Shown here: in pieces, positions 45,747-54,290 of the stretch | Layout: every line of letters begins with the position of its first letter | How positions within the stretch are numbered: position 1 is the first letter of the stretch | Source: Roseivirga sp. BDSF3-8 | Lineage (GTDB): Bacteria; Bacteroidota; Bacteroidia; Cytophagales; Cyclobacteriaceae | NCBI RefSeq assembly: GCF_041449215.1 | Contig: NZ_JBGNFV010000001.1 | Coordinates: 1,277,001 to 1,341,000, forward strand | Direction of reading: 5' to 3' | Length of the DNA: 64,000 nt | Translations under genes and position numbers: made by a program | Notes under the pieces: generated by a model | Databases searched by the model: none | The model's input: the letters and a program-made list of their open reading frames with translations, nothing else | Told to the model about the DNA's origin: nothing

Positions 45747-46901
45747 ATGAGGGTATTTTTTTCCATAGCAAATCGTTCGCTAGTAAACTATGACAGCATA
45801 TTTGAATATGCTAAGAGTTTACCGGGAGAGGTTTTGCTATCTTTCTTTCAACCCTTGGAGAAAATGGGTTTATCGATCCTGAAAAGCTACCCTTCTTTAA
45901 CCGCACACCCTATTTTGGCCTTTTGGCTTAATGCAAGCGAGGAAAACCAGAATATGTTGCTGTTAATTTTGATAGCTAGCCTGTTGTTATCGCTCACTCT
46001 TGTCGTATTGCTGGCCCTGGCCGGCAGGAAAAGGAACCAAATCAACAAGCTATTGGAAAAGCAAAGACAGGATCTGCACCTGGTAAATCAGGAGTTAGAA
46101 GACAAAGGCAAGCTAATTACATTGCAGAAAAAGAGCATCTCTAAGAATAATGAGTTGATCTCAGAAGTCTATAATGAACATAAATCACTTGTCTCGGTAG
46201 TCGCTCACGATCTAAAATCCCCTCTCAATAAAATACAAGGCCTGATGCATGTATTAGAAATGTCGGGCCCGCTCAATGAAGATCAAAAAGATGCCATAAA
46301 AAAGATCCACCACGTAGTGGAAGGCGGCCGTGTGCTCATCTCAGACCTCAATAGCCTCATATATTTTGAAGATAATGATGTAAGGGCAGACTATAGAAAG
46401 CTAGAATTGATGCCATACATCTGCGGTTTATTAAATGAACATGAAAGCTACGCCTGGAAAAAGAAAATCACCTTAACTCTTGATAAAAGCGATTGTGACT
46501 TTACTGTTACTACTGACGAAAAGTTCCTGACCCGCATACTTGATAACCTTATTTCTAATGCCATAAAGTTTAGTGATCCTGATACTGAAGTAAAAATTAG
46601 TTGCTTTCATGAGAAGGGCACATTCGGTATTCGTGTTATTGATCAGGGCCCTGGCATATCAAAAGAGGACCTGCAGCAGCTCTACAAAAAATTTAAAAAG
46701 CTATCTGCCCGCCCTACCGGCGGAGAATCCTCTTCTGGCCTTGGCTTAAGCATTGTAAAAACGCTTGTCCTGAAGCTGCAGGGGGATATATTCGTAGAGT
46801 CAGAGGAAGGTAAAGGCACTCAATTCACTATAGTTTTTCCTATCACGCACCAGGAAGAACATTTATACTCCATGAATCTTAAGAAGGAAGCTGAAAACTA
46901 A
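45747..46901 (+). CDS. Membrane-bound sensor histidine kinase
   Basis: 384 residues. A single clear membrane helix (about 71-92: MLLLILIASLLLSLTLVVLLALA) is followed by a coiled coil (about 96-145), then HisKA with the phosphoacceptor in VVAHDLKSPLNKI, and an ATPase domain with NLISNAIKFSDP, DQGPGISKEDL and SSGLGLSIVK. No sensory domain of a known type is present, and no response regulator gene is adjacent, so the partner is unknown. The first 60 residues have no signal peptide; the start at 45747 is tentative. Confidence 0.9.
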   Translation: MRVFFSIANRSLVNYDSIFEYAKSLPGEVLLSFFQPLEKMGLSILKSYPSLTAHPILAFWLNASEENQNMLLLILIASLLLSLTLVVLLALAGRKRNQINKLLEKQRQDLHLVNQELEDKGKLITLQKKSISKNNELISEVYNEHKSLVSVVAHDLKSPLNKIQGLMHVLEMSGPLNEDQKDAIKKIHHVVEGGRVLISDLNSLIYFEDNDVRADYRKLELMPYICGLLNEHESYAWKKKITLTLDKSDCDFTVTTDEKFLTRILDNLISNAIKFSDPDTEVKISCFHEKGTFGIRVIDQGPGISKEDLQQLYKKFKKLSARPTGGESSSGLGLSIVKTLVLKLQGDIFVESEEGKGTQFTIVFPITHQEEHLYSMNLKKEAEN

Positions 46902-46973
46902 AGGCTCCTTTCACGAGGCAGAACTAAGCAAAACCTAACGTACAGCAATCCGTTTTCCGAATATAGAGTGAAA

Positions 46974-48068
46974 ATGGATACCAAAGAGGCTGAAGACACC
47001 CCATACAGGAAGATAATTCATGTGGACATGGATGCATTTTATGCATCTGTGGAGCAACGAGACCATCCGGAGCTGCGCGGTAAGCCTGTAGCAGTAGGAG
47101 GCTCTAAACGAAGGGGGGTAGTGGCGGCTGCCAGTTATGAAGCCCGTCGCTTTGGCATACATTCTGCTATGCCCTCGGCCATAGCTGCCCGTAAATGTCC
47201 TAATCTGATCTTCGTAAAATCCCGCTTTGATGTATACAGAGAGGTCAGCCATCAGATAAGGGAGATTTTTTATGAATATACTGACCTAGTAGAGCCCCTC
47301 TCACTGGATGAAGCGTACCTGGATGTCACTGAAAACAAACCTGGCATTCCTTCCGCCACGCTCATTGCCAGGGAAATCAAAAAACGCATAAAACAGCAAA
47401 CCCGTCTAACAGCATCAGCGGGTATTTCCATGAATAAATTTCTGGCAAAAATAGCGTCGGACTATCGAAAGCCAGACGGAATCTTCCTTATACACCCTGT
47501 CAAAGCAGAAGCCTTCGTGGAGCAGCTTCCTATTGAAAAATTCCATGGCATAGGCAAGGCCACCGCAGCTAAGATGCATTCCATAGGAATATTTCATGGC
47601 AAAGACCTTAAGCAGTATACGCAGGAGGAACTGGTGAGACGCTTTGGAAAATCCGGCAGGCACTACTTTAATATTTCCCGCGCTATTGATCATCGTGAGG
47701 TAAACCCGAACCGAATTCGAAAAAGCATGAGCGCAGAGCGTACATTCGATGAGGACCTGGAAGACCTACCTGCCATGAAGCAGGCGATGGATCCGATCAT
47801 TGATAAAGTGTATGGACTGATGAAGGACCGCCAGATATATGGCAAGACGGTTACTATTAAGGTGAAATTCTCAGATTTTGAGCTCATCACGCGAAGTAAG
47901 ACTGTACATACCTATATACAATCAAGGAATCTACTGCAGAGTATGGCCTTTGAGCTACTGGAACAGGTTGATCGTGAGCCGCTAGCGGTAAGGTTATTAG
48001 GAGTGGGTATTTCTAACCTTAATATTAATGACCAACTCCCGGGCTATCAGCTTACGCTGGAGTTTTAA
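46974..48068 (+). CDS. dinB: DNA polymerase IV (Y family)
   Basis: 364 residues from ATG 46974 (a GTG two codons upstream at 46968 is an alternative). Catalytic acidic residues are in IIHVDMDAFYASVEQ and PLSLDEAYLDVT; the motif RGVVAAASYEARRFGIHSAMP is the family's fingers segment; HhH-type thumb and little-finger regions follow to the end. It copies damaged templates with low fidelity. The C-terminus lacks an obvious beta-clamp peptide of the QLxLF kind, but ends in QLTLEF, which is a plausible clamp-binding sequence. A LexA box was not recognised. Confidence 0.96.
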   Translation: MDTKEAEDTPYRKIIHVDMDAFYASVEQRDHPELRGKPVAVGGSKRRGVVAAASYEARRFGIHSAMPSAIAARKCPNLIFVKSRFDVYREVSHQIREIFYEYTDLVEPLSLDEAYLDVTENKPGIPSATLIAREIKKRIKQQTRLTASAGISMNKFLAKIASDYRKPDGIFLIHPVKAEAFVEQLPIEKFHGIGKATAAKMHSIGIFHGKDLKQYTQEELVRRFGKSGRHYFNISRAIDHREVNPNRIRKSMSAERTFDEDLEDLPAMKQAMDPIIDKVYGLMKDRQIYGKTVTIKVKFSDFELITRSKTVHTYIQSRNLLQSMAFELLEQVDREPLAVRLLGVGISNLNINDQLPGYQLTLEF

Positions 48069-48076
48069 AGAGATAC

Positions 48077-48107
48077 AAAAAAAGCCTCTTCCCTGCAGGA
48101 AAGAGGC
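48077..48107 (-). terminator. Terminator of the Hsp20 gene
   Basis: GCCTCTT (48084-48090) / AAGAGGC (48101-48107), extended by CC/GG, with a T-run on the minus strand. It may also stop dinB transcripts. Confidence 0.8.
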
Positions 48108-48129
48108 CATATTTATTAATTGCTATCTT

Positions 48130-48576
48130 TTACGCAATACTGATCTGCCGAGGCGGCACCGGCTTTGCTTCTTCCTTCTTAGGAATACTAATAAACAATA
48201 CACCGTTTTCATATTTCGCCCCGATTTTGTCGTTATCAGCGCTATCAGGCAGGGTAAATGCCCGCTGGAATGAACAGTATGAAAACTCCTTTCTACTGTA
48301 TTTTCCTTTATCTTCTTTCTTCTCCTCTTTCTTTTCAGAGGCTATCGTAAGCAGGTTATTCTCCAGGTCTATTTTAAAATCATCCTTTTTCATCCCGGGA
48401 GCAGCCATCTCTACGGTAAAGCCATCATCATCTTCTTTAATATTCACCGCGGGTAGGGTGGTGTCAGTAGATGAAAAGTTTCTGTTCTTCCAGTTGCCCA
48501 ACTCCATATTGAAGAAGTCGTCGAATGCAGTTCCGAAAGGAAAGAGCCTGTCGTTGTTGAATTTAACAAGTGCCAT
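48130..48576 (-). CDS. Small heat-shock protein (Hsp20/alpha-crystallin)
   Basis: 148 residues from the ATG at 48576, which has GGAG 7 bp upstream. The alpha-crystallin domain spans about 40-135 (PAVNIKEDDDGFTVEMAAPGMKKDDFKIDLENNLLTI), with the signature YENGVLFISIPKKEE near the end and a C-terminal IxI-like QISIA that mediates oligomer assembly. It binds unfolded proteins without ATP. Regulation by heat is expected, but no known operator was recognised in the 240 bp upstream. Confidence 0.95.
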   Translation of the reverse strand: MALVKFNNDRLFPFGTAFDDFFNMELGNWKNRNFSSTDTTLPAVNIKEDDDGFTVEMAAPGMKKDDFKIDLENNLLTIASEKKEEKKEDKGKYSRKEFSYCSFQRAFTLPDSADNDKIGAKYENGVLFISIPKKEEAKPVPPRQISIA

Positions 48577-48824
48577 TTTCTCCAAAGTTTTAAGGGTTGA
48601 CTAAATGATTTACACCTGAAAATCTTCAATGAATATGCCAATCCAATAAATCTGACGACTTGTCATTAATTCATGTTAAATGGAAAATTAAACTGCCAAT
48701 ATGACTTAAACAAACTTTATCATAGATGACATAATATCATTCTCTCCCACCTTGCCGCACCTCGCTGTCATGAAATAAAACAGGAGAGGGTACCGGCTGT
48801 TATACCCCAAAAGACTACCATTGC

Positions 48825-49553
48825 ATGATTGTCAATATGAAAGAGAAAGGCTGGGAAATAATATTCCAGCGAGCCCATGGCTTATTAGCTGCTAAGCTGG
48901 CTGACAAAATCAGAGAAGAGCTATGGCCTCCGCCTCAGTACCGTGTAGATACACTCGCAGCCATAGCTGAGCACGATGACGGTCAGCCAGGCTGGGAGGG
49001 GAAGAATCATATTTCTGACACTGGGGCCCCACTGAATTTCACATTTCACGGGGTAGACCTGAAGCAGGCAAGAAAGGTAGTACAAAATGGTATCTATAAA
49101 AGTAAGTGGATTGCCCTGCTTACTTCAATGCACACTTCATCCCTCTATGCTCCCTTTGCAGATCGTGAAGAGGTAGCCACTTTCTTAAATGAACAGGAGG
49201 CTCACCAGAAAAAGCTGAGGCATTACCTGAGCATATCCAAAGAGGAGGTAGAAAAGCACTATAAGCTTATGCGGTGGTGTGATGAATTTTCGTTGATCCT
49301 ATGCCAGGACCGGATTCCTAAAGGAGGGAAAAAGCTGGAGATCGGTAAACTCCCTGACGGAACATCGCGCTGGGTGTATGCTAAAGAAAGTCTCCTGGTA
49401 GTAACCCCTTGGTGTTTTGAGGAAAAAGAGGTGGAAGTATATACAGAAGCGCGGGGCCTGGAGAAACTATCTTTTCGTGACGATAAGGAATTGCTGGCGG
49501 CCATCCGTGCAGAGAAACCTTATTATAAAAAGTGGACCCTGGTTCCCAATTGA
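48825..49553 (+). CDS. DUF3891 family protein
   Basis: 242 residues. The start MIVNMKEKGWEIIFQRAHGLLAAKLADKI and the core AAIAEHDDGQPGWEG fit DUF3891, a helical family with a conserved HDDG that resembles HD-domain metal sites. WCDEFSLILCQD and VTPWCFEEKEVEV follow further on. Cytoplasmic, function unknown. The DUF421 gene begins 54 bp downstream on the same strand. Confidence 0.88.
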   Translation: MIVNMKEKGWEIIFQRAHGLLAAKLADKIREELWPPPQYRVDTLAAIAEHDDGQPGWEGKNHISDTGAPLNFTFHGVDLKQARKVVQNGIYKSKWIALLTSMHTSSLYAPFADREEVATFLNEQEAHQKKLRHYLSISKEEVEKHYKLMRWCDEFSLILCQDRIPKGGKKLEIGKLPDGTSRWVYAKESLLVVTPWCFEEKEVEVYTEARGLEKLSFRDDKELLAAIRAEKPYYKKWTLVPN

Positions 49554-49607
49554 ACAGGAGAAGCACACGTCAACTTATAAGCTTAACAACAGAACAAACG
49601 ATCACTT

Positions 49608-50207
49608 ATGCCTATTATCACAGAAATACCTGCCTCCTGGTTCTTTTCCGACTGGCAAACCCTACTTAAAACACTGGTAGTAGGGCTCATTGGCTACGTA
49701 TTCCTTGTCATTCTGCTACGGGTCTCAGGTAAACGGACACTGAGCAAGCTAAATGCCTTCGATCTTGTAGTGACCATTGCTTTTGGGTCAGTGATGGCCA
49801 CCAGTTTTCTTAGTAGTACGATAAGCGTAGCCCAAGTGGTGCTAACATACGGGATACTCATTTACATGCAGTATCTGCTGACGTATTTATCGGTTCGTAC
49901 AAAAAAATTTCAGCGGCTTATTAAAAGCTCGCCTACCCTGCTGTATTACAGGGGGCATTATCTTGAAAAGGCATTGAGGGGGGAGAGAATGGCAAAAGCT
50001 GAACTGCGCTCTGCTGTAAGGCAGCACGGAATATCCCGAATGGACGATGTGGCAGCAATTGTGCTGGAGGCAGATGGCAGCCTCAGCATTATCTCAGAAC
50101 TGCACGAGACACAAAATGAGGCGCTGCTGGGTCTGGATAATGCAGATCATATTCTGGATAACGAAAACCTTAAGAACAGCCCCATCACAGTTAAAGAAGA
50201 TACATAA
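49608..50207 (+). CDS. DUF421 (YetF/YcaP-type) membrane protein
   Basis: 199 residues with three membrane helices in the first 90 residues (about 24-41, 54-70, 74-92) separated by the conserved LRVSGKRTLSKLNAFDLVVTIAFGS, and a cytoplasmic C-terminal domain with LRSAVRQHGISRMDDVAAIVLEADGSLSII. This matches the DUF421 family, linked in Bacillus to spore and membrane-stress functions; role here is unknown. A strong terminator follows. Confidence 0.93.
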   Translation: MPIITEIPASWFFSDWQTLLKTLVVGLIGYVFLVILLRVSGKRTLSKLNAFDLVVTIAFGSVMATSFLSSTISVAQVVLTYGILIYMQYLLTYLSVRTKKFQRLIKSSPTLLYYRGHYLEKALRGERMAKAELRSAVRQHGISRMDDVAAIVLEADGSLSIISELHETQNEALLGLDNADHILDNENLKNSPITVKEDT

Positions 50208-50236
50208 AAAAAGCCTCCCGGCTGGGAGGCTTTTAG
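50206..50236 (+). terminator. Terminator after the DUF421 gene
   Basis: AAAGCCTCCC (50210-50219) / GGGAGGCTTT (50224-50233), 4-nt loop, A-run before and T-run after. It lies between convergent genes and could serve both. Confidence 0.92.
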
Positions 50237-50259
50237 CATTTTTACGTCTTATTTCCTGA

Positions 50260-51093
50260 TTAGTACAGGTAGTTCAGGGCCGTCTTGTCATCGTTGTTGA
50301 AAGGACGGTCACCGCCGTCAGTACAAGCAAGCATGAAAGATTTGGCTGAAGCAGATGCACCAGTAGGTGTACCTGGGATGTGATTTGCACCTACTGTGCT
50401 TGCCCCTTCATTAGAAGTAGAACCACCGCAAGATATGCTGCGGTCAAAGAAGTCAGTATGGCGGAAACCGATGCAGTGCCCCATCTCGTGGGCAATGATA
50501 GTTGCAATACCGTTAGTTCCCAGTCCGTAAGAAGACTCAAGGATACCGCTCATCTTGATTTCTCCATAAGGATCACCAGCAGAAGTGGGGAAACCGGCAG
50601 AACCAAGAATACCACGACGTTCTTCACCTTTGCGAAGACGAGTCATTGTAATGTCAGCATTATCAGTAGAAATACGCTGGAAAGTAATCTCAAGGTTTTC
50701 AGCGTTATAGCGACGAATAGCCTCGTCAAGACCGGCGATCATACCAGCGCTATATCCTTTGCTTCCACCTTCGGCAGCATAAACAGTGATGACGCGTGAT
50801 CCATTGGTGCTAACCAGATTATTAGTGCTGTACTGCTCAGCAGCTGCTATAGGAGTAGCAGGGCTCATATTTTGCAGATCTGCACCGGTAAGGTAAATAT
50901 CACCTTCTACAAGATATCCATCACGGAAAGACATGGCCCCTTCGGTGCTAAAGCCAGCTTGCTCAATCTGAGATAGAACGTCCTGAGGAAGCTCATAAGG
51001 AGTAACATTCTCCGCATCTTCAGAACAAGAGAAAAAAGTCATGCAGCCAGCAGCTACAATTGATAGATTTTTGGTGTTAAAGAATCTTGTCAT
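50260..51093 (-). CDS. M57 dual-action HEIGH-type metalloprotease, copy 1
   Basis: 277 residues from the ATG at 51093; an upstream frame extension to 51165 lacks a signal. A lipoprotein signal ends with FFSC (Cys 22). A prodomain-like region (about 30-90) includes GYLVEGDIYLTGADL. The catalytic domain carries the zinc motif HEMGHCIGFRH near residue 203, and the C-terminus has FDRSISCGGSTSNEG, ANHIPGTPTGAS and FMLACTDGGDRPFN, with conserved cysteines. This is the M57 family, secreted or surface proteases of Bacteroidota. A close paralogue lies 1.9 kb away on the same strand, beyond the RRM gene. Confidence 0.92.
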   Translation of the reverse strand: MTRFFNTKNLSIVAAGCMTFFSCSEDAENVTPYELPQDVLSQIEQAGFSTEGAMSFRDGYLVEGDIYLTGADLQNMSPATPIAAAEQYSTNNLVSTNGSRVITVYAAEGGSKGYSAGMIAGLDEAIRRYNAENLEITFQRISTDNADITMTRLRKGEERRGILGSAGFPTSAGDPYGEIKMSGILESSYGLGTNGIATIIAHEMGHCIGFRHTDFFDRSISCGGSTSNEGASTVGANHIPGTPTGASASAKSFMLACTDGGDRPFNNDDKTALNYLY

Positions 51094-51134
51094 AAATCTA
51101 ATTTGATTAAGAATAGAATGGAATAAGTACACCG

Positions 51135-51166
51135 CAAATGTATGGCAAATACCAACAGTTTCCAAA
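51135..51166 (-). promoter_or_regulatory. Promoter of M57 copy 1
   Basis: On the minus strand TTTG, 20 bp, then TACATTTG, a near-perfect Bacteroidota sigma promoter. The -7 lies 41 bp from the start codon. Confidence 0.6.
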
Positions 51167-51654
51167 TCTTATATATCCAATTATGGAAAATGAAATCACT
51201 TTATATGGCTATAGATGAAAAAATGAACTTTTTTAAAAGTAAGAATATATTAATTAATTTCACTATACCTTCCGAGCGATAATTATCCCATTTTACACCA
51301 CTGAAGCGAAATAATGCAGCTTTAGGTGATTTTTCCCAGGGTTAAAAAAATATAATTAAAAGAAGAGACACAGGATTTTCCCATCAATGGGAATCCATCA
51401 TTTCAAGAAAAAACAAACGCCGTAATAATATTTTCTAAAAATCACTTTTTACACTCCAAAAAATCTAACTAACCTATCCTTTTGAACTATTATTTTGATT
51501 TTCAATCACCAAGCAAAATCAATCAACCCATTTTGAAAAAAATTTCATCAGGGAAAGAACTTTTTTCAGCCAGAAGCAATTGTGAAAGAATATTCTAAAG
51601 AAGGCTTATTTATTAAAAATTGCTGATTCCCAGAGTTTCTTAATGATTAATCCT
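51167..51654. other. A/T-rich divergent spacer, about 490 bp
   Basis: Very A/T-rich and without coding potential on either strand. It separates the M57 copy 1 promoter from that of the RRM gene. No structured RNA was recognised. Confidence 0.5.
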
Positions 51655-51662
51655 TACCTTTG
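51655..51662 (+). promoter_or_regulatory. -7 element of the RRM gene
   Basis: TACCTTTG, a perfect TAnnTTTG, 107 bp before the ATG, predicting a leader of about 100 nt. The leader is pyrimidine-rich, which in RNA-binding-protein genes may have regulatory use. Confidence 0.45.
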
Positions 51663-51769
51663 GATGCGTCGCTGACTTTGTAGTATAGCTTCTTATATTT
51701 TCGTAGACTTTATATCGATGCTTGCTTCAATATCTTCGCGCACTTTATTCTTATTATTTATTCTTTTTT

Positions 51770-52069
51770 ATGAACATTTTCGTAGCAAAGCTAAGCTCAT
51801 CCACTACCAGCGATGACTTACGCGGATTATTCGAGGAGTTTGGCGAGGTAAGTTCAGCCAACGTTATTTTTGACAGAGAGACTGGTAACTCTAAAGGTTT
51901 CGGTTTCGTGGAGATGTCAGATGACGACGAGGCATACAACGCTATCGACCAACTCAATGAAACAGACTTTATGAGCCGCACAATTGTGGTTAAGAAAGCT
52001 CGTCCCAGAGAGAACGGCGGTGGTCGTCCTCAAGGTGGTGGCCGGTTCAATCAGAACAGAAGGTACTAA
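51770..52069 (+). CDS. RRM-type RNA-binding protein
   Basis: 99 residues from the ATG at 51770; translation from the earlier in-frame ATG at 51722 would add a hydrophobic leader unlike the family. One RRM: RNP2 is MNIFVAKL, RNP1 is NSKGFGFVEM near residue 44. A Gly/Arg-rich tail (RENGGGRPQGGGRFNQNRRY) is typical of the stand-alone RRM proteins of Bacteroidota and cyanobacteria, often cold-induced. It binds single-stranded RNA. It sits between the two M57 paralogues. Confidence 0.95.
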   Translation: MNIFVAKLSSSTTSDDLRGLFEEFGEVSSANVIFDRETGNSKGFGFVEMSDDDEAYNAIDQLNETDFMSRTIVVKKARPRENGGGRPQGGGRFNQNRRY

Positions 52070-52104
52070 TTTAGCCGCCGGTTTGTAACCGGTAGGTCAG
52101 AACA

Positions 52105-52145
52105 TAAAAAACCCCGTTCGCCATTTGGCAAACGGGGTTTTTCTT
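52105..52145. terminator. Terminator between RRM and M57 copy 2
   Basis: AAACCCCGTT (52109-52118) / AACGGGGTTT (52131-52140), with further CGCC/GGCA pairing inside and A/T-runs on both sides; works for both convergent genes. Confidence 0.92.
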
Positions 52146-52160
52146 TATCCGGCGTTGTTA

Positions 52161-52985
52161 TTAGTAAACGTAAGCCAGAGCAGTTTTGTCTGCTGAGTTG
52201 AAAGGACGATCAGTACCGTCAGAGCAGGCAAGCATCCAAGACCTGACAGAAGCACCAGTAGGCGTGCCAGGAATGTGGTTAGCACCTACGCCACCGTCGC
52301 CTTCGTTATTAGTAGAACCGCCACAGCTATAGCTTCTGTCGAAGTAGTCTGTGTGACGGAATCCTATGCAGTGACCCATCTCGTGAGCAATAGTAGTAGT
52401 AAGTGCTCCAATATCAGAAACACCATCATAGTACGCACGAGTAAGAAGTATCTCGTTGTGAGGGTTACCAGCAGAAGTAGGGAAACCGGCAGAACCGAGG
52501 ATACCATACCAGCTGTAGTACCAGGGAGAAGGCTTAATAGAAATATCAGCACCTGAAGAGCTTGTTACTCTGCGGAAGCTAAGACGAAGGCTCTCAGCAT
52601 TGTAACGCGAGATAGCCGCATCAACAGCCGTAAAATACTTGCTTGAGAAGCTGGTGCTAACGAATACATCAATAGTACGTGGCAGGCCAGTTACAAGAAA
52701 ATCCGTGTGGTACTGCTCCTCTGCTGCGGTAGGCACCAAAGAGGCATTGAGTTTACCCGCCAGGTCAGCTTCCGTAAGAAGGATATCACCCTCTACGATG
52801 TAGCCATTGTCAATTTTGTAGGTTCCGTTGTCATTTACATTGAAACCTAGCTGGCTAAGCTGATCAAGTACTTCGGGAGAAACCTCGTTTTGAGGCTGAA
52901 CCTCTTCCTCGGTAGTTTGAGAGCATGAAAATAAGAACACACCCGCGATGAGTGCGAACATAGCTGTGAAATTTAGTTTTTTCAT
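52161..52985 (-). CDS. M57 dual-action HEIGH-type metalloprotease, copy 2
   Basis: 274 residues with a lipoprotein signal (lipobox FLFSC, Cys 21). Closely similar to copy 1 over its whole length: GYIVEGDILLTEADL, the same HEMGHCIGFRHTD zinc motif, then FDRSYSCGGSTNNEG and ANHIPGTPTGAS. Differences concentrate in the region between the prodomain and the zinc motif (for example WYYSWYGILGSAGFPTSAG against RRGILGSAGFPTSAG), where substrate contacts are expected. It has its own promoter and shares a terminator with the RRM gene. Together with copy 1 it suggests duplication followed by divergence. Confidence 0.92.
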   Translation of the reverse strand: MKKLNFTAMFALIAGVFLFSCSQTTEEEVQPQNEVSPEVLDQLSQLGFNVNDNGTYKIDNGYIVEGDILLTEADLAGKLNASLVPTAAEEQYHTDFLVTGLPRTIDVFVSTSFSSKYFTAVDAAISRYNAESLRLSFRRVTSSSGADISIKPSPWYYSWYGILGSAGFPTSAGNPHNEILLTRAYYDGVSDIGALTTTIAHEMGHCIGFRHTDYFDRSYSCGGSTNNEGDGGVGANHIPGTPTGASVRSWMLACSDGTDRPFNSADKTALAYVY

Positions 52986-53030
52986 AGTACTAGTTGATTA
53001 AGATAGATTATAGATTAGTTGAAACATCCA

Positions 53031-53061
53031 CAAACTAATTGTTTGATCTCAGTTTTTCAAT
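53031..53061 (-). promoter_or_regulatory. Promoter of M57 copy 2
   Basis: On the minus strand ATTG, 19 bp, then TTAGTTTG (one mismatch to TAnnTTTG). The -7 lies 45 bp from the start codon. Confidence 0.5.
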
Positions 53062-53176
53062 AATTACTGCGGTATTTTTTAAAATTACCCAAATAAACCC
53101 TCCTCATTAAGACACTGAACCATACAGCCATTGCAGCAGAAATATTCAATAGGGTTGATTTTAGCTATATAACATC

Positions 53177-53194
53177 GTAATATTGCAATAATAA
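53177..53194 (+). promoter_or_regulatory. Candidate ArsR operator
   Basis: The perfect palindrome TATTGCAATA (53181-53190) in A/T-rich flanks lies 12 bp before the ArsR-family start codon. Such AT-rich palindromes are typical autoregulatory sites of ArsR/SmtB proteins. It was found by inspection only. Confidence 0.4.
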
Positions 53195-53202
53195 GATTAG
53201 AG

Positions 53203-53538
53203 ATGGGAGTAACCAGAAAAGAGCTCTTTACAGAAGGACAGAATAAGCTGGCAAGCCTGGCAAAGGTCATTAGTCACCCGGCGAGGGTGGCTATAATAGA
53301 GCACTTGCTGAAATCCAAACAGTGCATTAACAGTGACCTGGTAACGGAAACAGGTTTGGCGCAGGCAACGGTAAGCCAACACTTGCGCGAACTGAAAGAA
53401 GCAGGCATTATCAGGGGCACAATAGAAGGTACCTCGGTAAGCTACTGTCTGGACCCTGAGGGGTGGAAATTAATGAGTAGGGAATTTAACAGGCTCTTTA
53501 GCCGCTTCTCTCCGGATGAGGCTCCCGGTTGCTGCTGA
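53203..53538 (+). CDS. ArsR-family transcriptional regulator
   Basis: 111 residues, winged helix-turn-helix: LAKVISHPARVAIIEHLLK, then SDLVTETGLAQATVSQHLRELKEAGIIRG, then the wing IEGTSVSYCLDP. The classical CxC metal motif of ArsR is not present; Cys is found near residue 41 (KQCIN) and the protein ends in GCC, which could bind arsenite or another soft metal. It is expected to repress its own operon and release DNA on metal binding. The lipoprotein phosphatase gene follows after 14 bp. Confidence 0.92.
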   Translation: MGVTRKELFTEGQNKLASLAKVISHPARVAIIEHLLKSKQCINSDLVTETGLAQATVSQHLRELKEAGIIRGTIEGTSVSYCLDPEGWKLMSREFNRLFSRFSPDEAPGCC

Positions 53539-53552
53539 TAAACAACATTCTA

Positions 53553-54290
53553 ATGAAATACTCTCTGTCAGTAATTGCCGTATTAATGGCGCTATGTATG
53601 TGGAGTTGTAGCTCCGGTGATTCGAAAGAAAAAATGAGCACACGTGCAGATGACAAGCAATCTTCAAGTGAGATGAGAATGTATCCGCCTCTGGAAAAAT
53701 ATATTGGGGAGATCACAGGGGACTTCGATAGTATATCTGCCGAACGAAAAAATCTCCTGACAGAAGTATCTGACTATATCCGCTCTAAGCGAAAAGAGGG
53801 TGAGGCAGCCAGGCTAACATTTATATGTACACATAATAGCCGAAGGAGCCATATGAGCCAGATATGGGCGGCCACTGCAGCCAGGCATTATGGCATTGAC
53901 AATATCATTACGACCTTCTCTGGAGGAACGGAGGCTACTGCTTTTAACCCAAGGGCAGTAGCTGCCATGCAGCGGGCAGGATTTACTATCAATAATCCGG
54001 GAGGTGAGAATCCGCCATATGAAGTCACCTTTTCGGAAAATGGACCGGAGATGATCTGCTTTTCTAAGAAATATGATGATATGGCTAATCCATCATCCGG
54101 TTTTATGGCAGTGATGACCTGCTCTGACGCAGACGAGAACTGCCCGATCATACCGGGAGCAGAAAAGAGGGTGCCTGTAACGTACGAGGACCCTAAGGCA
54201 TTTGACGGCACGGACCGGGAAGCTATTGCTTATGATGAACGCTGCCGCCAGATTGCCACAGAGATGTTTTATGTCATGTCACAGGTTTAG
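53553..54290 (+). CDS. Lipoprotein low-MW phosphatase, arsenate-reductase-like
   Basis: 245 residues from the ATG at 53553. Unusually it starts with a lipoprotein signal (MKYSLSVIAVLMALCMWSC), so it should be anchored outside the cytoplasm. The LMW-phosphatase/ArsC domain begins near residue 85 with FICTHNSRRSHMSQ, i.e. the CX5R loop CTHNSRR, and continues with FSGGTEATAFNPRAVAAMQRAGF; the typical late Asp could be in VTYEDPKAFDG. Cytoplasmic homologues of this subfamily are often found with arsR. Here it could be an extracytoplasmic phosphatase instead, as thioredoxin recycling would be missing there. It is in one unit with the ArsR gene and overlaps the convergent flavoprotein gene by 4 bp. 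Confidence 0.88.
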   Translation: MKYSLSVIAVLMALCMWSCSSGDSKEKMSTRADDKQSSSEMRMYPPLEKYIGEITGDFDSISAERKNLLTEVSDYIRSKRKEGEAARLTFICTHNSRRSHMSQIWAATAARHYGIDNIITTFSGGTEATAFNPRAVAAMQRAGFTINNPGGENPPYEVTFSENGPEMICFSKKYDDMANPSSGFMAVMTCSDADENCPIIPGAEKRVPVTYEDPKAFDGTDREAIAYDERCRQIATEMFYVMSQV

